Below are positions 53,128 through 60,448 of a DNA stretch of 64,000 nucleotides, in pieces. The notes under the pieces are model-generated. The model had not been told where the DNA came from and searched no databases. It saw only the letters and a program-made list of their open reading frames with translations. This stretch comes from Boseongicola sp. (GTDB lineage Bacteria > Pseudomonadota > Alphaproteobacteria > Rhodobacterales > Rhodobacteraceae), in contig CP046179.1 of NCBI GenBank assembly GCA_014075275.1, forward strand, positions 2,489,932 through 2,553,931, written 5' to 3'. Numbering within the stretch: the first letter of the stretch is position 1; each line of letters begins with the position of its first letter. A program made the position numbers and the translations under genes.

Positions 53128-53880
53128 ATGCTTGATTTTAATCACAGGCCCAGTTTTACCGAGCGTGTGTCTGAATTGATTGATCAGGCACTGTGCGCGG
53201 AACATAACGCCCAGCCAGAACGCGATTATCTGGGGGCTTCCCGCCTCGGGGAAAACTGCAGCCGTAAATTACAGTACGAATATACCAACACGCCCAAAGA
53301 CGAAGGTTTTTCCGGTCAGACCTTGCGAATATTTGCCGCAGGGCATGTGTTTGAAGATCTGGCCATTCGCTGGCTGCGTCTTGCCGGGCTTGAGCTCTTC
53401 ACTGAAAAGCCGAATGGCTATCAATTCGGGTTCTCAGTCGCCGATGGTCGTATCCGTGGTCATGTTGACGGCATTATTAATGGCGCACCCGAGGCACTGG
53501 GTCTGACATTCCCGATGCTATGGGAGTGCAAGTCGCTCAATGCCAATGCATGGAAAGAGACCGTCAAACGCGGCGTTGCTAAATCAAAGCCTGTCTATGC
53601 CGCGCAAATGGCAACCTACCAAGCCTATATGGAAGGCAGTGTGCCGGGCATCAGCAAAAACCCGGCGCTATTCACGGCCATTAATAAAGATACGGCGGAG
53701 CTGCATTTTGAGCTTGTTCCTTTTGATGCGAGCCTTGCTCAAAAAGTCAGTGATCGTGCGGTTACCATCTTAAAAGCAGCCGAGGCTGGTGAATTATTGC
53801 CGCGCCATACCGCTGATCCTGAACATTTTGAATGTCGTTTCTGTGCCTACCGCAATCGATGTTGGGAGGTGCCTGCATGA
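53128..53880 (+). CDS. PD-(D/E)XK exonuclease with iron-sulphur cysteines
   Basis: A 250-residue nuclease. Catalytic residues Asp114 (GHVDGI), Glu133 and Lys135 (WECKS) and Gln160 (YAAQMATYQ) fit the PD-(D/E)XK motif. Cys44 with Cys236, Cys239 and Cys245 (FECRFCAYRNRCW) form a likely 4Fe-4S cluster, as in Cas4/AddB-like nucleases. It would chew DNA ends to feed the Sak4/SSB annealing pair. The start follows the previous stop without gap. No CRISPR genes are near. Confidence 0.85.
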   Translation: MLDFNHRPSFTERVSELIDQALCAEHNAQPERDYLGASRLGENCSRKLQYEYTNTPKDEGFSGQTLRIFAAGHVFEDLAIRWLRLAGLELFTEKPNGYQFGFSVADGRIRGHVDGIINGAPEALGLTFPMLWECKSLNANAWKETVKRGVAKSKPVYAAQMATYQAYMEGSVPGISKNPALFTAINKDTAELHFELVPFDASLAQKVSDRAVTILKAAEAGELLPRHTADPEHFECRFCAYRNRCWEVPA

Positions 53881-56066
53881 CAGTAAGCTGGTCCGACTTC
53901 AACGATGCGCCAAGCCAATACCCGGAATTCAAAGACGCTACTGTTCCCACGGATGATATCCGTCAGCAACTGATCGGGAGGCTGGATCAAGTTCTGTCTT
54001 ATTTGCTGCCTGCAGGTCGCATCAAACGCGGCGTGTATGAGATTGGTGATATTCAAGGCAATAAGGGTGACAGCCTCAAGATTGAGCTGGGTAGTGGCAA
54101 GGCTGGCATGTGGCATGATTTTGCCACGGGCGAAGGTGGCGACATCTTTGATCTATGGGCTGCTTGCCACAATTTGGATACCAAGCATCAATTCCCGCAG
54201 GTGGTCAGCTCAGCCAGTGAATGGCTAGGATTGTCGTCTCCCGCGCCGATGCCTGCTGCTCAAGCCAAACCTGTCAAACATATCCCCGAGGATGAGCTTG
54301 GCCCACACACGGCCAAATGGGACTATTTAGATGGCGACGGCAAGCTGATTGCCTGTGTCTATCGCTATGACACAGCCGACGGCAAGGAATTTAGGCCATG
54401 GGATGTGCTGGCGAAAAAACACCGCGCTCCCACACCAAGACCGCTTTTTAATCAGCCGGGTCTCAAAGAAAATCAGCATGTGGTGCTGGTCGAAGGTGAA
54501 AAAGCTGCCGAAGCTTTGATGGCCCATGGCATCACAGCCACAACCGCAATGAATGGTGCAAAGGCCCCGCCGGAGAAAACAGACTGGTCTCCGCTTAAAG
54601 GCAAGCACCTGCTGATCTGGCCGGATCATGATGAGGCTGGTCGTGACTATGCCGAGGCTGTCAGCACATATCTTGGTGCACAGGGCATTGCCGCTTCGCT
54701 CACCATTTTAGACGTGCCAAGTGATAAGCCCGAAAAATGGGATGCAGCCGATGCTGTGTCTGATGGCATGGATATTCGCGCCTTCATTGCTGAGTGTATT
54801 AAAACCGAAAAAGCTGCTGTTACCGCTGTACCAGCCTTCACGGTTGGGCATTTTTTGGATGACACATCGCCCATGCCGGAAGATTTGATCCTGCCGCGTG
54901 TATTAACGCCGGGTGGGCTAATGGTCTTCGGTGGTGCTCCAAAGGTCGGCAAGAGTGACTTTCTGCTCTCCCTGCTGGCCCATATGGCGGCAGGTGTTCC
55001 TTTTCTTGGCATGAAGCCACCACGCCCTTTGCGGATATTTTATCTGCAGGCAGAGATTGGGTATCACTATTTGCGCGAGCGCCTGCAAAATATGGCGTTT
55101 GACAAAAACCTGCTGCCACTGGTTCGTAAAAATCTGGTTGTTACGCCGCAGTTTAAGATGCTGCTCAATGAGCATGGTGTGGCCGCCACCTGTGAGGCCA
55201 TTCGCAGCCACTTTTCTGATCTCAGCGCTGACATTATCGTCGTTGATCCGCTCAGAAACGTCTTTGATGGAGGCGAAGGTGATGCGGGTGAAAATGATAA
55301 TTCAGCCATGCTGTTTTTCTTGCAACAGCGTCTTGATGCGTTGCGTGATGCCGTTAATCCTGATGCCGGGGTTATCCTTGCCCACCACACACGCAAAATC
55401 CAAAAGAAGCAGCTAGAAGAAGACCCGTTTCAGGCACTCTCCGGTGCCAGCAGTTTGCGAGGCTATTACACCACCGGGCTGATCATGTTCCAGCCAGATG
55501 AAAACCAATCCTATCGCCAGCTGATTTTTGAGCTGCGAAACGGCCCACGCCTGCGCTCAAAGGTGATCGATAAGGTCGATGGTGCGTGGCAAGAGATGGA
55601 ATACAGCTCGGATCGTCTGGTCAATCGTGACTATGGCCAGAAGCTGGATGCAGAACGTCGTCGCAAGCGCGATGTCATCCTTGAAATTATCTATGAGGAA
55701 TCCCGCGCTGGCCGTGTGTACACCATGAACCAGTTTTGTCAGGCGTTTGAAAACCGCGCCGGACTTGGTGGCAAAGATACCATTCGTGGACGCTTGGACG
55801 TGCTCTCCACCAAAGGCTACGTCAAGTTTTTCAAAGATGCAGACAATTACGGCCTGAGCAGTCCCTCTCGTACCAAATACGGCTTTTTGTGCGTGGAAGA
55901 TATGCACCTTAGCACTGGCGAAGAGATGGTCGATCCGCACACAGGCGAAGTCTCTACCAAGCTGCAAGCGGTCTATCCAACTCATTACAAATGTCGTCAG
56001 ACAGCCGCCGTCCTGCCTGTCGAGAACCCTCGTGTGTGGATTTATGACGAGGAGGATCAGGCATGA
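53877..56066 (+). CDS. TOPRIM primase and RepA-like helicase fusion
   Basis: A 729-residue protein. The N-terminus contains a primase-related zinc-less region (KAGMWHDFATGEGGDIFDLW), then a TOPRIM domain with VLVEGEKAAEALMAHG and IWPDHDEAG. A RepA/AAA_25 helicase follows, with Walker A GGAPKVGKSD, IVVDPLRNVF and LAHHTRKIQ. The C-terminal winged segment begins about 590. It is the main replication protein of the phage. The ATG at 53877 overlaps the nuclease stop. The CAGTTT repeat cluster lies just downstream. Confidence 0.85.
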   Translation: MTVSWSDFNDAPSQYPEFKDATVPTDDIRQQLIGRLDQVLSYLLPAGRIKRGVYEIGDIQGNKGDSLKIELGSGKAGMWHDFATGEGGDIFDLWAACHNLDTKHQFPQVVSSASEWLGLSSPAPMPAAQAKPVKHIPEDELGPHTAKWDYLDGDGKLIACVYRYDTADGKEFRPWDVLAKKHRAPTPRPLFNQPGLKENQHVVLVEGEKAAEALMAHGITATTAMNGAKAPPEKTDWSPLKGKHLLIWPDHDEAGRDYAEAVSTYLGAQGIAASLTILDVPSDKPEKWDAADAVSDGMDIRAFIAECIKTEKAAVTAVPAFTVGHFLDDTSPMPEDLILPRVLTPGGLMVFGGAPKVGKSDFLLSLLAHMAAGVPFLGMKPPRPLRIFYLQAEIGYHYLRERLQNMAFDKNLLPLVRKNLVVTPQFKMLLNEHGVAATCEAIRSHFSDLSADIIVVDPLRNVFDGGEGDAGENDNSAMLFFLQQRLDALRDAVNPDAGVILAHHTRKIQKKQLEEDPFQALSGASSLRGYYTTGLIMFQPDENQSYRQLIFELRNGPRLRSKVIDKVDGAWQEMEYSSDRLVNRDYGQKLDAERRRKRDVILEIIYEESRAGRVYTMNQFCQAFENRAGLGGKDTIRGRLDVLSTKGYVKFFKDADNYGLSSPSRTKYGFLCVEDMHLSTGEEMVDPHTGEVSTKLQAVYPTHYKCRQTAAVLPVENPRVWIYDEEDQA

Positions 56067-56133
56067 CAAACCAGCCCCAAAACACCCGCAAAAACCAATT
56101 TTCCCACCCGGGAAAAATGGTCTGCCACGCTCC

Positions 56134-56315
56134 CAAACTGGAGCAGTTTCGGCCCAATCTGAAACTGCAGCAAATCTGCCCAAACTGGAAAATTCCAGCC
56201 ATATCAACGGTTTCAGCGCAGTTTCGGGCCAGATTCCAGTTTTGGTCATCCAGTTTCGTTCCAAACTGCCCAAACTGGCGGGAAAGCCTTTTATTTCAAG
56301 GCTTAGCCAGTTTGG
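56134..56315. repeat. Cluster of ten CAGTTT repeats, candidate origin
   Basis: Core CAGTTT (or AAACTG) at 56135, 56144, 56162, 56182, 56219, 56237, 56251, 56262, 56272 and 56308, both orientations, most within CCAGTTTNG. It lies in a 374-base gap after the primase-helicase gene. Irregular spacing (9-37 bases) argues against CRISPR. Iterons for an initiator protein or a regulator array are the best readings. Confidence 0.75.
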
Positions 56316-56337
56316 AAGTGTTTAGGAAAAAGACTCC

Positions 56338-56372
56338 CTCTCCCTACGGGAGAGAGTGCCCCTATGGGGGCA
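56338..56372. terminator. Tandem hairpins after the repeat cluster
   Basis: CTCTCCC-TAC-GGGAGAG (56338-56354) and TGCCCC-TATG-GGGGCA (56357-56372) lie in a row between the repeat cluster and the RuvC-like gene. No T-run follows, so they may mark mRNA processing or be part of an origin. Confidence 0.55.
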
Positions 56373-56440
56373 ACTCTCCCCGGTCGAGGGTTTTGTGCGT
56401 GCTCATTTCATCTTTCCCAACAACCAAACAGGAGGTCTTC

Positions 56441-56926
56441 ATGGAAAAAACCAATCAACCCATTTTGCTCAGTCTTGATCTGGGTACAGCCACCGGATGG
56501 GCGCTCTCCAACAAACATGGACGCATCATGAGCGGCACAGCCCATTTTCGTCCCCGTCGCTTTGAGGGTGGCGGCATGCGTTACTTGCGCTTTGAACGCT
56601 GGCTGAATGAAACCCGTGATGTGTCTGGTGCGATCAACGCGGTCTATTTCGAAGAAGTCCGCAGACACCTTGGTGTCGATGCAGCCCATGCTTATGGCGG
56701 CTTTCTGGCTTCACTCACCGCATGGTGTGAGGAGCACAGCATCCCTTACGAAGGCGTTCCGGTCGGAACGATCAAGAAGTTCATCACTGGTAAAGGCAAT
56801 GCTGGCAAGCAGGCTGTTATTGCAGCCGTCAAAGCCCTCGGCCATCTGCCCGAAGATGACAACGAAGCCGATGCGCTGGCTCTGCTGCATTTTGCCCGTG
56901 AGCAAATGATCGGAGGCCAGTCATGA
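56441..56926 (+). CDS. RuvC-like Holliday junction resolvase
   Basis: A 161-residue RNase H-fold nuclease. Acidic residues are in LLSLDLGTATGWALS, VYFEEVRRH and DDNEADALALLH, as in RuvC/phage resolvases. It resolves recombination junctions before packaging. AGGAGG 5 bases before ATG 56441 supports this start. The frame stays open upstream to an ATG at 56063 with its own ribosome site, so a 126-residue extension is possible but does not look domain-like. Confidence 0.85.
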   Translation: MEKTNQPILLSLDLGTATGWALSNKHGRIMSGTAHFRPRRFEGGGMRYLRFERWLNETRDVSGAINAVYFEEVRRHLGVDAAHAYGGFLASLTAWCEEHSIPYEGVPVGTIKKFITGKGNAGKQAVIAAVKALGHLPEDDNEADALALLHFAREQMIGGQS

Positions 56927-57207
56927 GACATGCCAACCGACTTTTAGAGGAAGCGTCACGAATACTGGCAGAGCGTGGTGAAAGCTACGGATCACCCCAG
57001 CCGCTATTCGAAAACGTGGCCAAACGCTGGTCACTGACGTTGGGCGTGGATGTGAGTGCTGAACAGGTCATCACTTGTTTGATTGATCTGAAGTTGGCGC
57101 GACTGAACAGCAGCCCCGGGCATCAGGACAGCATTCTCGACGTTGCCGGGTATGCCGCAATTTTAAACGAAATCACTAATAACAACGGAGGTGCTTATGG
57201 AGCATAA
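56923..57207 (+). CDS. DUF6378-like phage protein
   Basis: A 94-residue helical protein (LLEEASRILAERGESYGSPQ, ENVAKRWS, VITCLIDLKLARLNSSPGHQ DSILDVAGYAAIL). This resembles DUF6378, related to MazG-like nucleotide pyrophosphohydrolase helices. It overlaps the RuvC-like stop by 4 bases. A role in nucleotide supply or cleanup is possible. Confidence 0.75.
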   Translation: MRHANRLLEEASRILAERGESYGSPQPLFENVAKRWSLTLGVDVSAEQVITCLIDLKLARLNSSPGHQDSILDVAGYAAILNEITNNNGGAYGA

Positions 57208-57580
57208 CTGGACAGAAAAGGACGTGGCAGGTCAATTTGAAGAATCCATTTCAACTTTGAAAAAGCTACCGCCTGTGCGGGCGCAAGGCTATTTTAATGC
57301 GTGGCCCGAGATTGTCCGCACCCCAGAAGAGATTGCAGCAGGTGAACCCATGCCGCTTCGCTTACGTGCAACGCCTGATGCAATCTCACGCATGGAGCAA
57401 ACTCTGCGCTGGATCACATGGGTTGATGTTGAAGAGCGTCGCTTGATTTGGCATCGCGCCGCACGCAGACGCTGGAAAACAATTTGCTGGGAGCTGGGAT
57501 GTGATCGCAGCACAGCATGGCGCAAGTGGAATATTGCGCTGGCAAAAATTGCTGCTCGCTTGAACGCAGGACAGAAGTAA
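57197..57580 (+). CDS. DUF6362-like phage protein
   Basis: A 127-residue protein with a helix-turn-helix-like C-terminus (WKTICWELGCDRSTAWRKWN) and a central region LRATPDAISRMEQTLRWITW. It overlaps the previous gene by 11 bases. GGAGG is 5 bases before ATG 57197. It resembles DUF6362, a phage family often placed before the packaging genes; a late transcription activator is possible. Confidence 0.75.
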   Translation: MEHNWTEKDVAGQFEESISTLKKLPPVRAQGYFNAWPEIVRTPEEIAAGEPMPLRLRATPDAISRMEQTLRWITWVDVEERRLIWHRAARRRWKTICWELGCDRSTAWRKWNIALAKIAARLNAGQK

Positions 57581-57596
57581 AGTGTTGCAACACTTT
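57579..57596. promoter_or_regulatory. Perfect 18-bp palindrome
   Basis: AAAGTGTTG-CAACACTTT begins at the last bases of the DUF6362-like stop codon. A related CACTTGCAACAT follows at 57607. Position at the end of the early operon suggests an operator for the next transcription unit. Confidence 0.7.
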
Positions 57597-57893
57597 AGTA
57601 TTCGACACTTGCAACATTTTTGGCTACTATAAGAACCATAATCGGCAGCAGTGTACGCACAGGCAGCCGTCAAGAATTCAAGCGAGCCGCCATCAATCTG
57701 ATTGCGGCTTTTTTGTTTCCTCACACCGCTCATTTATCGATGCTCCTCTCACATACCAAGCCACGGGTCCTTCCTGCGGCTGGAATGTATGCGGGCGGGC
57801 TGGGCGCAGTATTTCGCTAGCGTCAGGGCGGCAAAAGAGGTTCGCAGTTCGCACCCGGGTTCGCACGCCACTAACACATAAAAAGGTTTAACA
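57597..57893. other. Gene-free stretch between early and late units
   Basis: About 300 bases contain the palindrome partner near 57607, the terminator at 57685-57714, and then GC-richer sequence up to the methyltransferase start. Short open frames here lack ribosome sites. Confidence 0.45.
57685..57714 (+). terminator. Intrinsic terminator
   Basis: AGCCGC (57685-57690) and GCGGCT (57704-57709), extended by ATCA/TGAT, run into TTTTTTG. It closes the early operon. Confidence 0.85.
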
Positions 57894-59186
57894 ATGGATT
57901 TGAATGTTCAGCAAATAGCGCTGGAGCAGCTGGTTCCCTATGCCCGCAACGCCCGCACACACAGTGAATCACAAGTGGCGCAGATTGCAGGATCGATTGC
58001 TGAATTTGGCTTTGTGAACCCTGTTTTGATCGGCGGCGATAACATCATCATCGCAGGCCATGGTCGTGTGATGGCGGCCAAGAAATTGGGCCTGCAAACC
58101 GTTCCGACCATCAAGCTGGATCACCTGACAGAAAACCAGCGCCGCGCCTTGGTAATTGCCGATAACAAAATCGCCGAAAATGCCGGGTGGGATGAAGAAT
58201 TATTGCGATTGGAATTACAAAACCTTGCGGATGAGGATTTCGATCTTGATTTGCTGGGCTTTGACGATGTGGAGTTGGATGATTTATTGACATCATTGGA
58301 TGACGATGAAGCAGCCGCACTTGATGAAAATATTCCAGAAGTACAGGAAACTCCTGTCAGCCGTACAGGCGATATCTGGATTATGGGTGAGCACCGTTTG
58401 CTCTGCGGCGACTCCACAAGCGAAGCCGATATGAAAAAACTGATGGCTGGTGATCTGGCCGACATGGTTTTTACCGATCCCCCCTACAATGTGAATTACG
58501 GCGAAACGGCAAAGGACAAGCTGCGCTCCAAAGGTGGAGCCAAAGCCGGACGCAAGATTATGAATGATAATCTGGGCGATGACTTTGAGGCATTTTTAAC
58601 CGCAGCCTGTAAAAACATGTTGGCTCATACCAAGGGCGCACTTTACATCTGCATGAGTTCCAGTGAGCTGGATACGCTGCAAAGCGCCTTCCGCAATGCG
58701 GGCGGTAAATGGTCGACCTTTATCATCTGGGCAAAGAATACATTTACGCTGGGCCGCTCCGACTACCAACGTCAATATGAGCCCATCCTTTATGGCTGGA
58801 AAGATGGCAATGATCGCTACTGGTGCGGTGCGCGTGATCAGGGCGATGTCTGGTTCTATAACAAACCGCATAAGAATGATCTGCACCCGACCATGAAGCC
58901 TGTTGATTTGGTGGTGCGCGGCATTAAAAATTCCAGCAAGACATTGGATATTGTCCTCGACCCCTTTGGTGGTTCTGGCTCAACATTGATTGCAGCCGAG
59001 CATACCGGGCGACAGGCGCGTTTGATTGAGCTTGATCCCAAATATGTGGATGTGATTGTGCGTCGCTGGCAGGAAATGACAGGAGTACAAGCAACGCTAT
59101 CTGGTAGCGATCAGGAGTTTAAGGCTGTTGAAAAAGACCGCCTTGGCGGTAAGGCAGAAGCCTCACTGCCTGTGGAGGGCGAGTGA
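57894..59186 (+). CDS. ParB-nuclease domain DNA methyltransferase
   Basis: A 430-residue fusion. Residues about 5-100 are ParB-like (LEQLVPYARNARTHSESQVA, IIAGHGRVMAAKKLG). The methyltransferase has DPPYNVNYGE (motif IV) before the SAM motif VLDPFGGSGSTLIAAEHTGR, the order of beta-class N6-adenine/N4-cytosine enzymes. No restriction partner is seen. It would protect phage DNA or regulate transcription. An unusual acidic linker (DDVELDDLLTSLDDDEAAAL) separates the two domains. Confidence 0.9.
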   Translation: MDLNVQQIALEQLVPYARNARTHSESQVAQIAGSIAEFGFVNPVLIGGDNIIIAGHGRVMAAKKLGLQTVPTIKLDHLTENQRRALVIADNKIAENAGWDEELLRLELQNLADEDFDLDLLGFDDVELDDLLTSLDDDEAAALDENIPEVQETPVSRTGDIWIMGEHRLLCGDSTSEADMKKLMAGDLADMVFTDPPYNVNYGETAKDKLRSKGGAKAGRKIMNDNLGDDFEAFLTAACKNMLAHTKGALYICMSSSELDTLQSAFRNAGGKWSTFIIWAKNTFTLGRSDYQRQYEPILYGWKDGNDRYWCGARDQGDVWFYNKPHKNDLHPTMKPVDLVVRGIKNSSKTLDIVLDPFGGSGSTLIAAEHTGRQARLIELDPKYVDVIVRRWQEMTGVQATLSGSDQEFKAVEKDRLGGKAEASLPVEGE

Positions 59187-59381
59187 TGCTTCGTGTAAGG
59201 CCTTGGCATCGCCGAGCAGCCGATCAAGATCAATGATGGAGCCGATGGCAGCATTGCGATTGCCTTCGTCCATGTAACCGCAACCCTCTTGCGCGAGGGT
59301 GGCGGCTTTTTCCAGCATGTCACGCATGGCGTTCATGTTGGCTTGGATGGCGTTATTGATAACGGGATTTTGGTTACTCAT
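59163..59381 (-). CDS. Small helical protein, leftward trio gene 3
   Basis: A 72-residue protein (MSNQNPVINNAIQANMNAMR, DMLEKAATLAQEGCGYMDEG). Helical, not recognised. It overlaps the DUF3489 stop by 4 bases and its end overlaps the methyltransferase end by 24 bases. Its codon pattern and spacing support a real gene. Confidence 0.6.
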   Translation of the reverse strand: MSNQNPVINNAIQANMNAMRDMLEKAATLAQEGCGYMDEGNRNAAIGSIIDLDRLLGDAKALHEASLALHRQ

Positions 59382-59605
59382 TCTTGGGTCTCCTTTTTCT
59401 CAGTTGGTTTGAGGTAATATCGGCGCTCAGCGTCTTGTTTTTCTGAGCTCAGCTCAAAGCCTTCGAGCTTTTTGATGACTCGGGACAGAACGCCGCGCAC
59501 CGTATGTTTTTGCCAGCCTGTCAGTTTCATCATCTCATCGATGCTGGCCCCTTCCTTGGTGCTAAGCGTTTCGATGATCTGGGCTTGTTTGGTGGTCTTA
59601 CTCAT
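59378..59605 (-). CDS. DUF3489 domain-containing protein
   Basis: A 75-residue winged-helix-like protein (QAQIIETLSTKEGASIDEMM, KLTGWQKHTVRGVLSRVIKK) with a basic, charged tail. DUF3489 proteins are small helix-turn-helix proteins of phages and alphaproteobacteria. It lies between two other small leftward genes with 1- to 4-base overlaps. Confidence 0.8.
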   Translation of the reverse strand: MSKTTKQAQIIETLSTKEGASIDEMMKLTGWQKHTVRGVLSRVIKKLEGFELSSEKQDAERRYYLKPTEKKETQE

Positions 59606-59802
59606 TACTTATCTCCTTTGGTGGTAGATTGTTGGCCCGCTTCATAAGCAGCCTCTAATGCAGACTTGATGCACCAGACCGCGCAGTCGTGAAAATCAAG
59701 GCTGTCGCTCTTGCGAGTCTCAAGGGTTTCAAGGTGCAGATCTTCTTTGGCGATCTGCGCCAATATTTGGTCTTTTTGGGTTTGTGTTATGTGGTTTGTC
59801 AT
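59605..59802 (-). CDS. Small protein, leftward trio gene 1 (DUF6900-like)
   Basis: A 65-residue protein (TNHITQTQKDQILAQIAKED, SDSLDFHDCAVWCIKSALEA). It resembles DUF6900, often paired with DUF3489. AAAGGAG is 6 bases before ATG 59802. It opens the leftward trio, divergent from the terminase small subunit gene 84 bases away. Confidence 0.7.
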   Translation of the reverse strand: MTNHITQTQKDQILAQIAKEDLHLETLETRKSDSLDFHDCAVWCIKSALEAAYEAGQQSTTKGDK

Positions 59803-59886
59803 GGTTGCTCCTTTGTTTGTGGACATGTTCATGAACGCTTGGAAACCAAGGCTTATCAAGTCAATTCAGAGGATTAATCGAAGAAT

Positions 59887-60432
59887 ATGGGCGTATCGAT
59901 CAGAGAATATGCAAGGCAGCGCGGCGTCAGCGACACCGCTGTCAGAAAGGCACTAAAACAAGGCCGCATTACTGCTGAGCCTGATGGCACCATTGATGTA
60001 GATCGCGCTGATCGGGAATGGTCATCCAACACGGCCAAACCGCAAACAAAGCGGGCTGCAAAGACCAAACCAGTGCCAACAGCGGCTGTAGAAGCCGTCG
60101 AAGACACATTGAAGGAAAGTGGCGCTCCGGTCTCATCGGGCGGCACAACCTACATGCAGGCCAAAACGGCCAATGAGGTTTTAAAAGCACAAACCAATCG
60201 GGTACGCCTCAAACAATTAAAAGGTGAGCTTATCGACCGCAGTGAAGCCATTGTCCATGTGTTTCGCCTTGCGCGTCAGGAACGTGATGCGTGGCAAACA
60301 TGGCCTGCAAGGATTTCTAGCCAGATGGCTGCAGAGCTTGAGACCGATGCACACCAATTACATGTGACGTTGGAGCGTTATGTCCGTGAACATTTGGAAG
60401 AACTTGGAGAGATTACAGCAAACTTCAAATGA
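59887..60432 (+). CDS. Terminase small subunit-like protein
   Basis: A 181-residue protein. The N-terminal winged helix (SIREYARQRGVSDTAVRKAL) is of the Nu1 type; a Lys-rich linker is followed by a coiled helical region (NEVLKAQTNRVRLKQLKGEL, DRSEAIVHVFRLARQERDAW). This matches the phage lambda Nu1-like DNA-recognition subunit. It lies just before the large subunit, from which it is separated by 16 bases. Confidence 0.85.
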   Translation: MGVSIREYARQRGVSDTAVRKALKQGRITAEPDGTIDVDRADREWSSNTAKPQTKRAAKTKPVPTAAVEAVEDTLKESGAPVSSGGTTYMQAKTANEVLKAQTNRVRLKQLKGELIDRSEAIVHVFRLARQERDAWQTWPARISSQMAAELETDAHQLHVTLERYVREHLEELGEITANFK

Positions 60433-60448
60433 TAAGGAAGACGGCGCG

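Noticed and set aside
53128..53880. Cas4 of a CRISPR system
   Set aside because: Has the PD-(D/E)XK and Cys pattern, but sits in a phage operon with Sak4-like, SSB-like and helicase genes and without cas1 or cas2.
56134..56315. CRISPR array
   Set aside because: The repeats are only 6-9 bases, in both orientations, with irregular spacing, and no cas genes are near; the Cas4-like nuclease belongs to the phage recombination set.
57620..57820. 66-codon frame after the early operon
   Set aside because: Runs through an intrinsic terminator and has no ribosome site.
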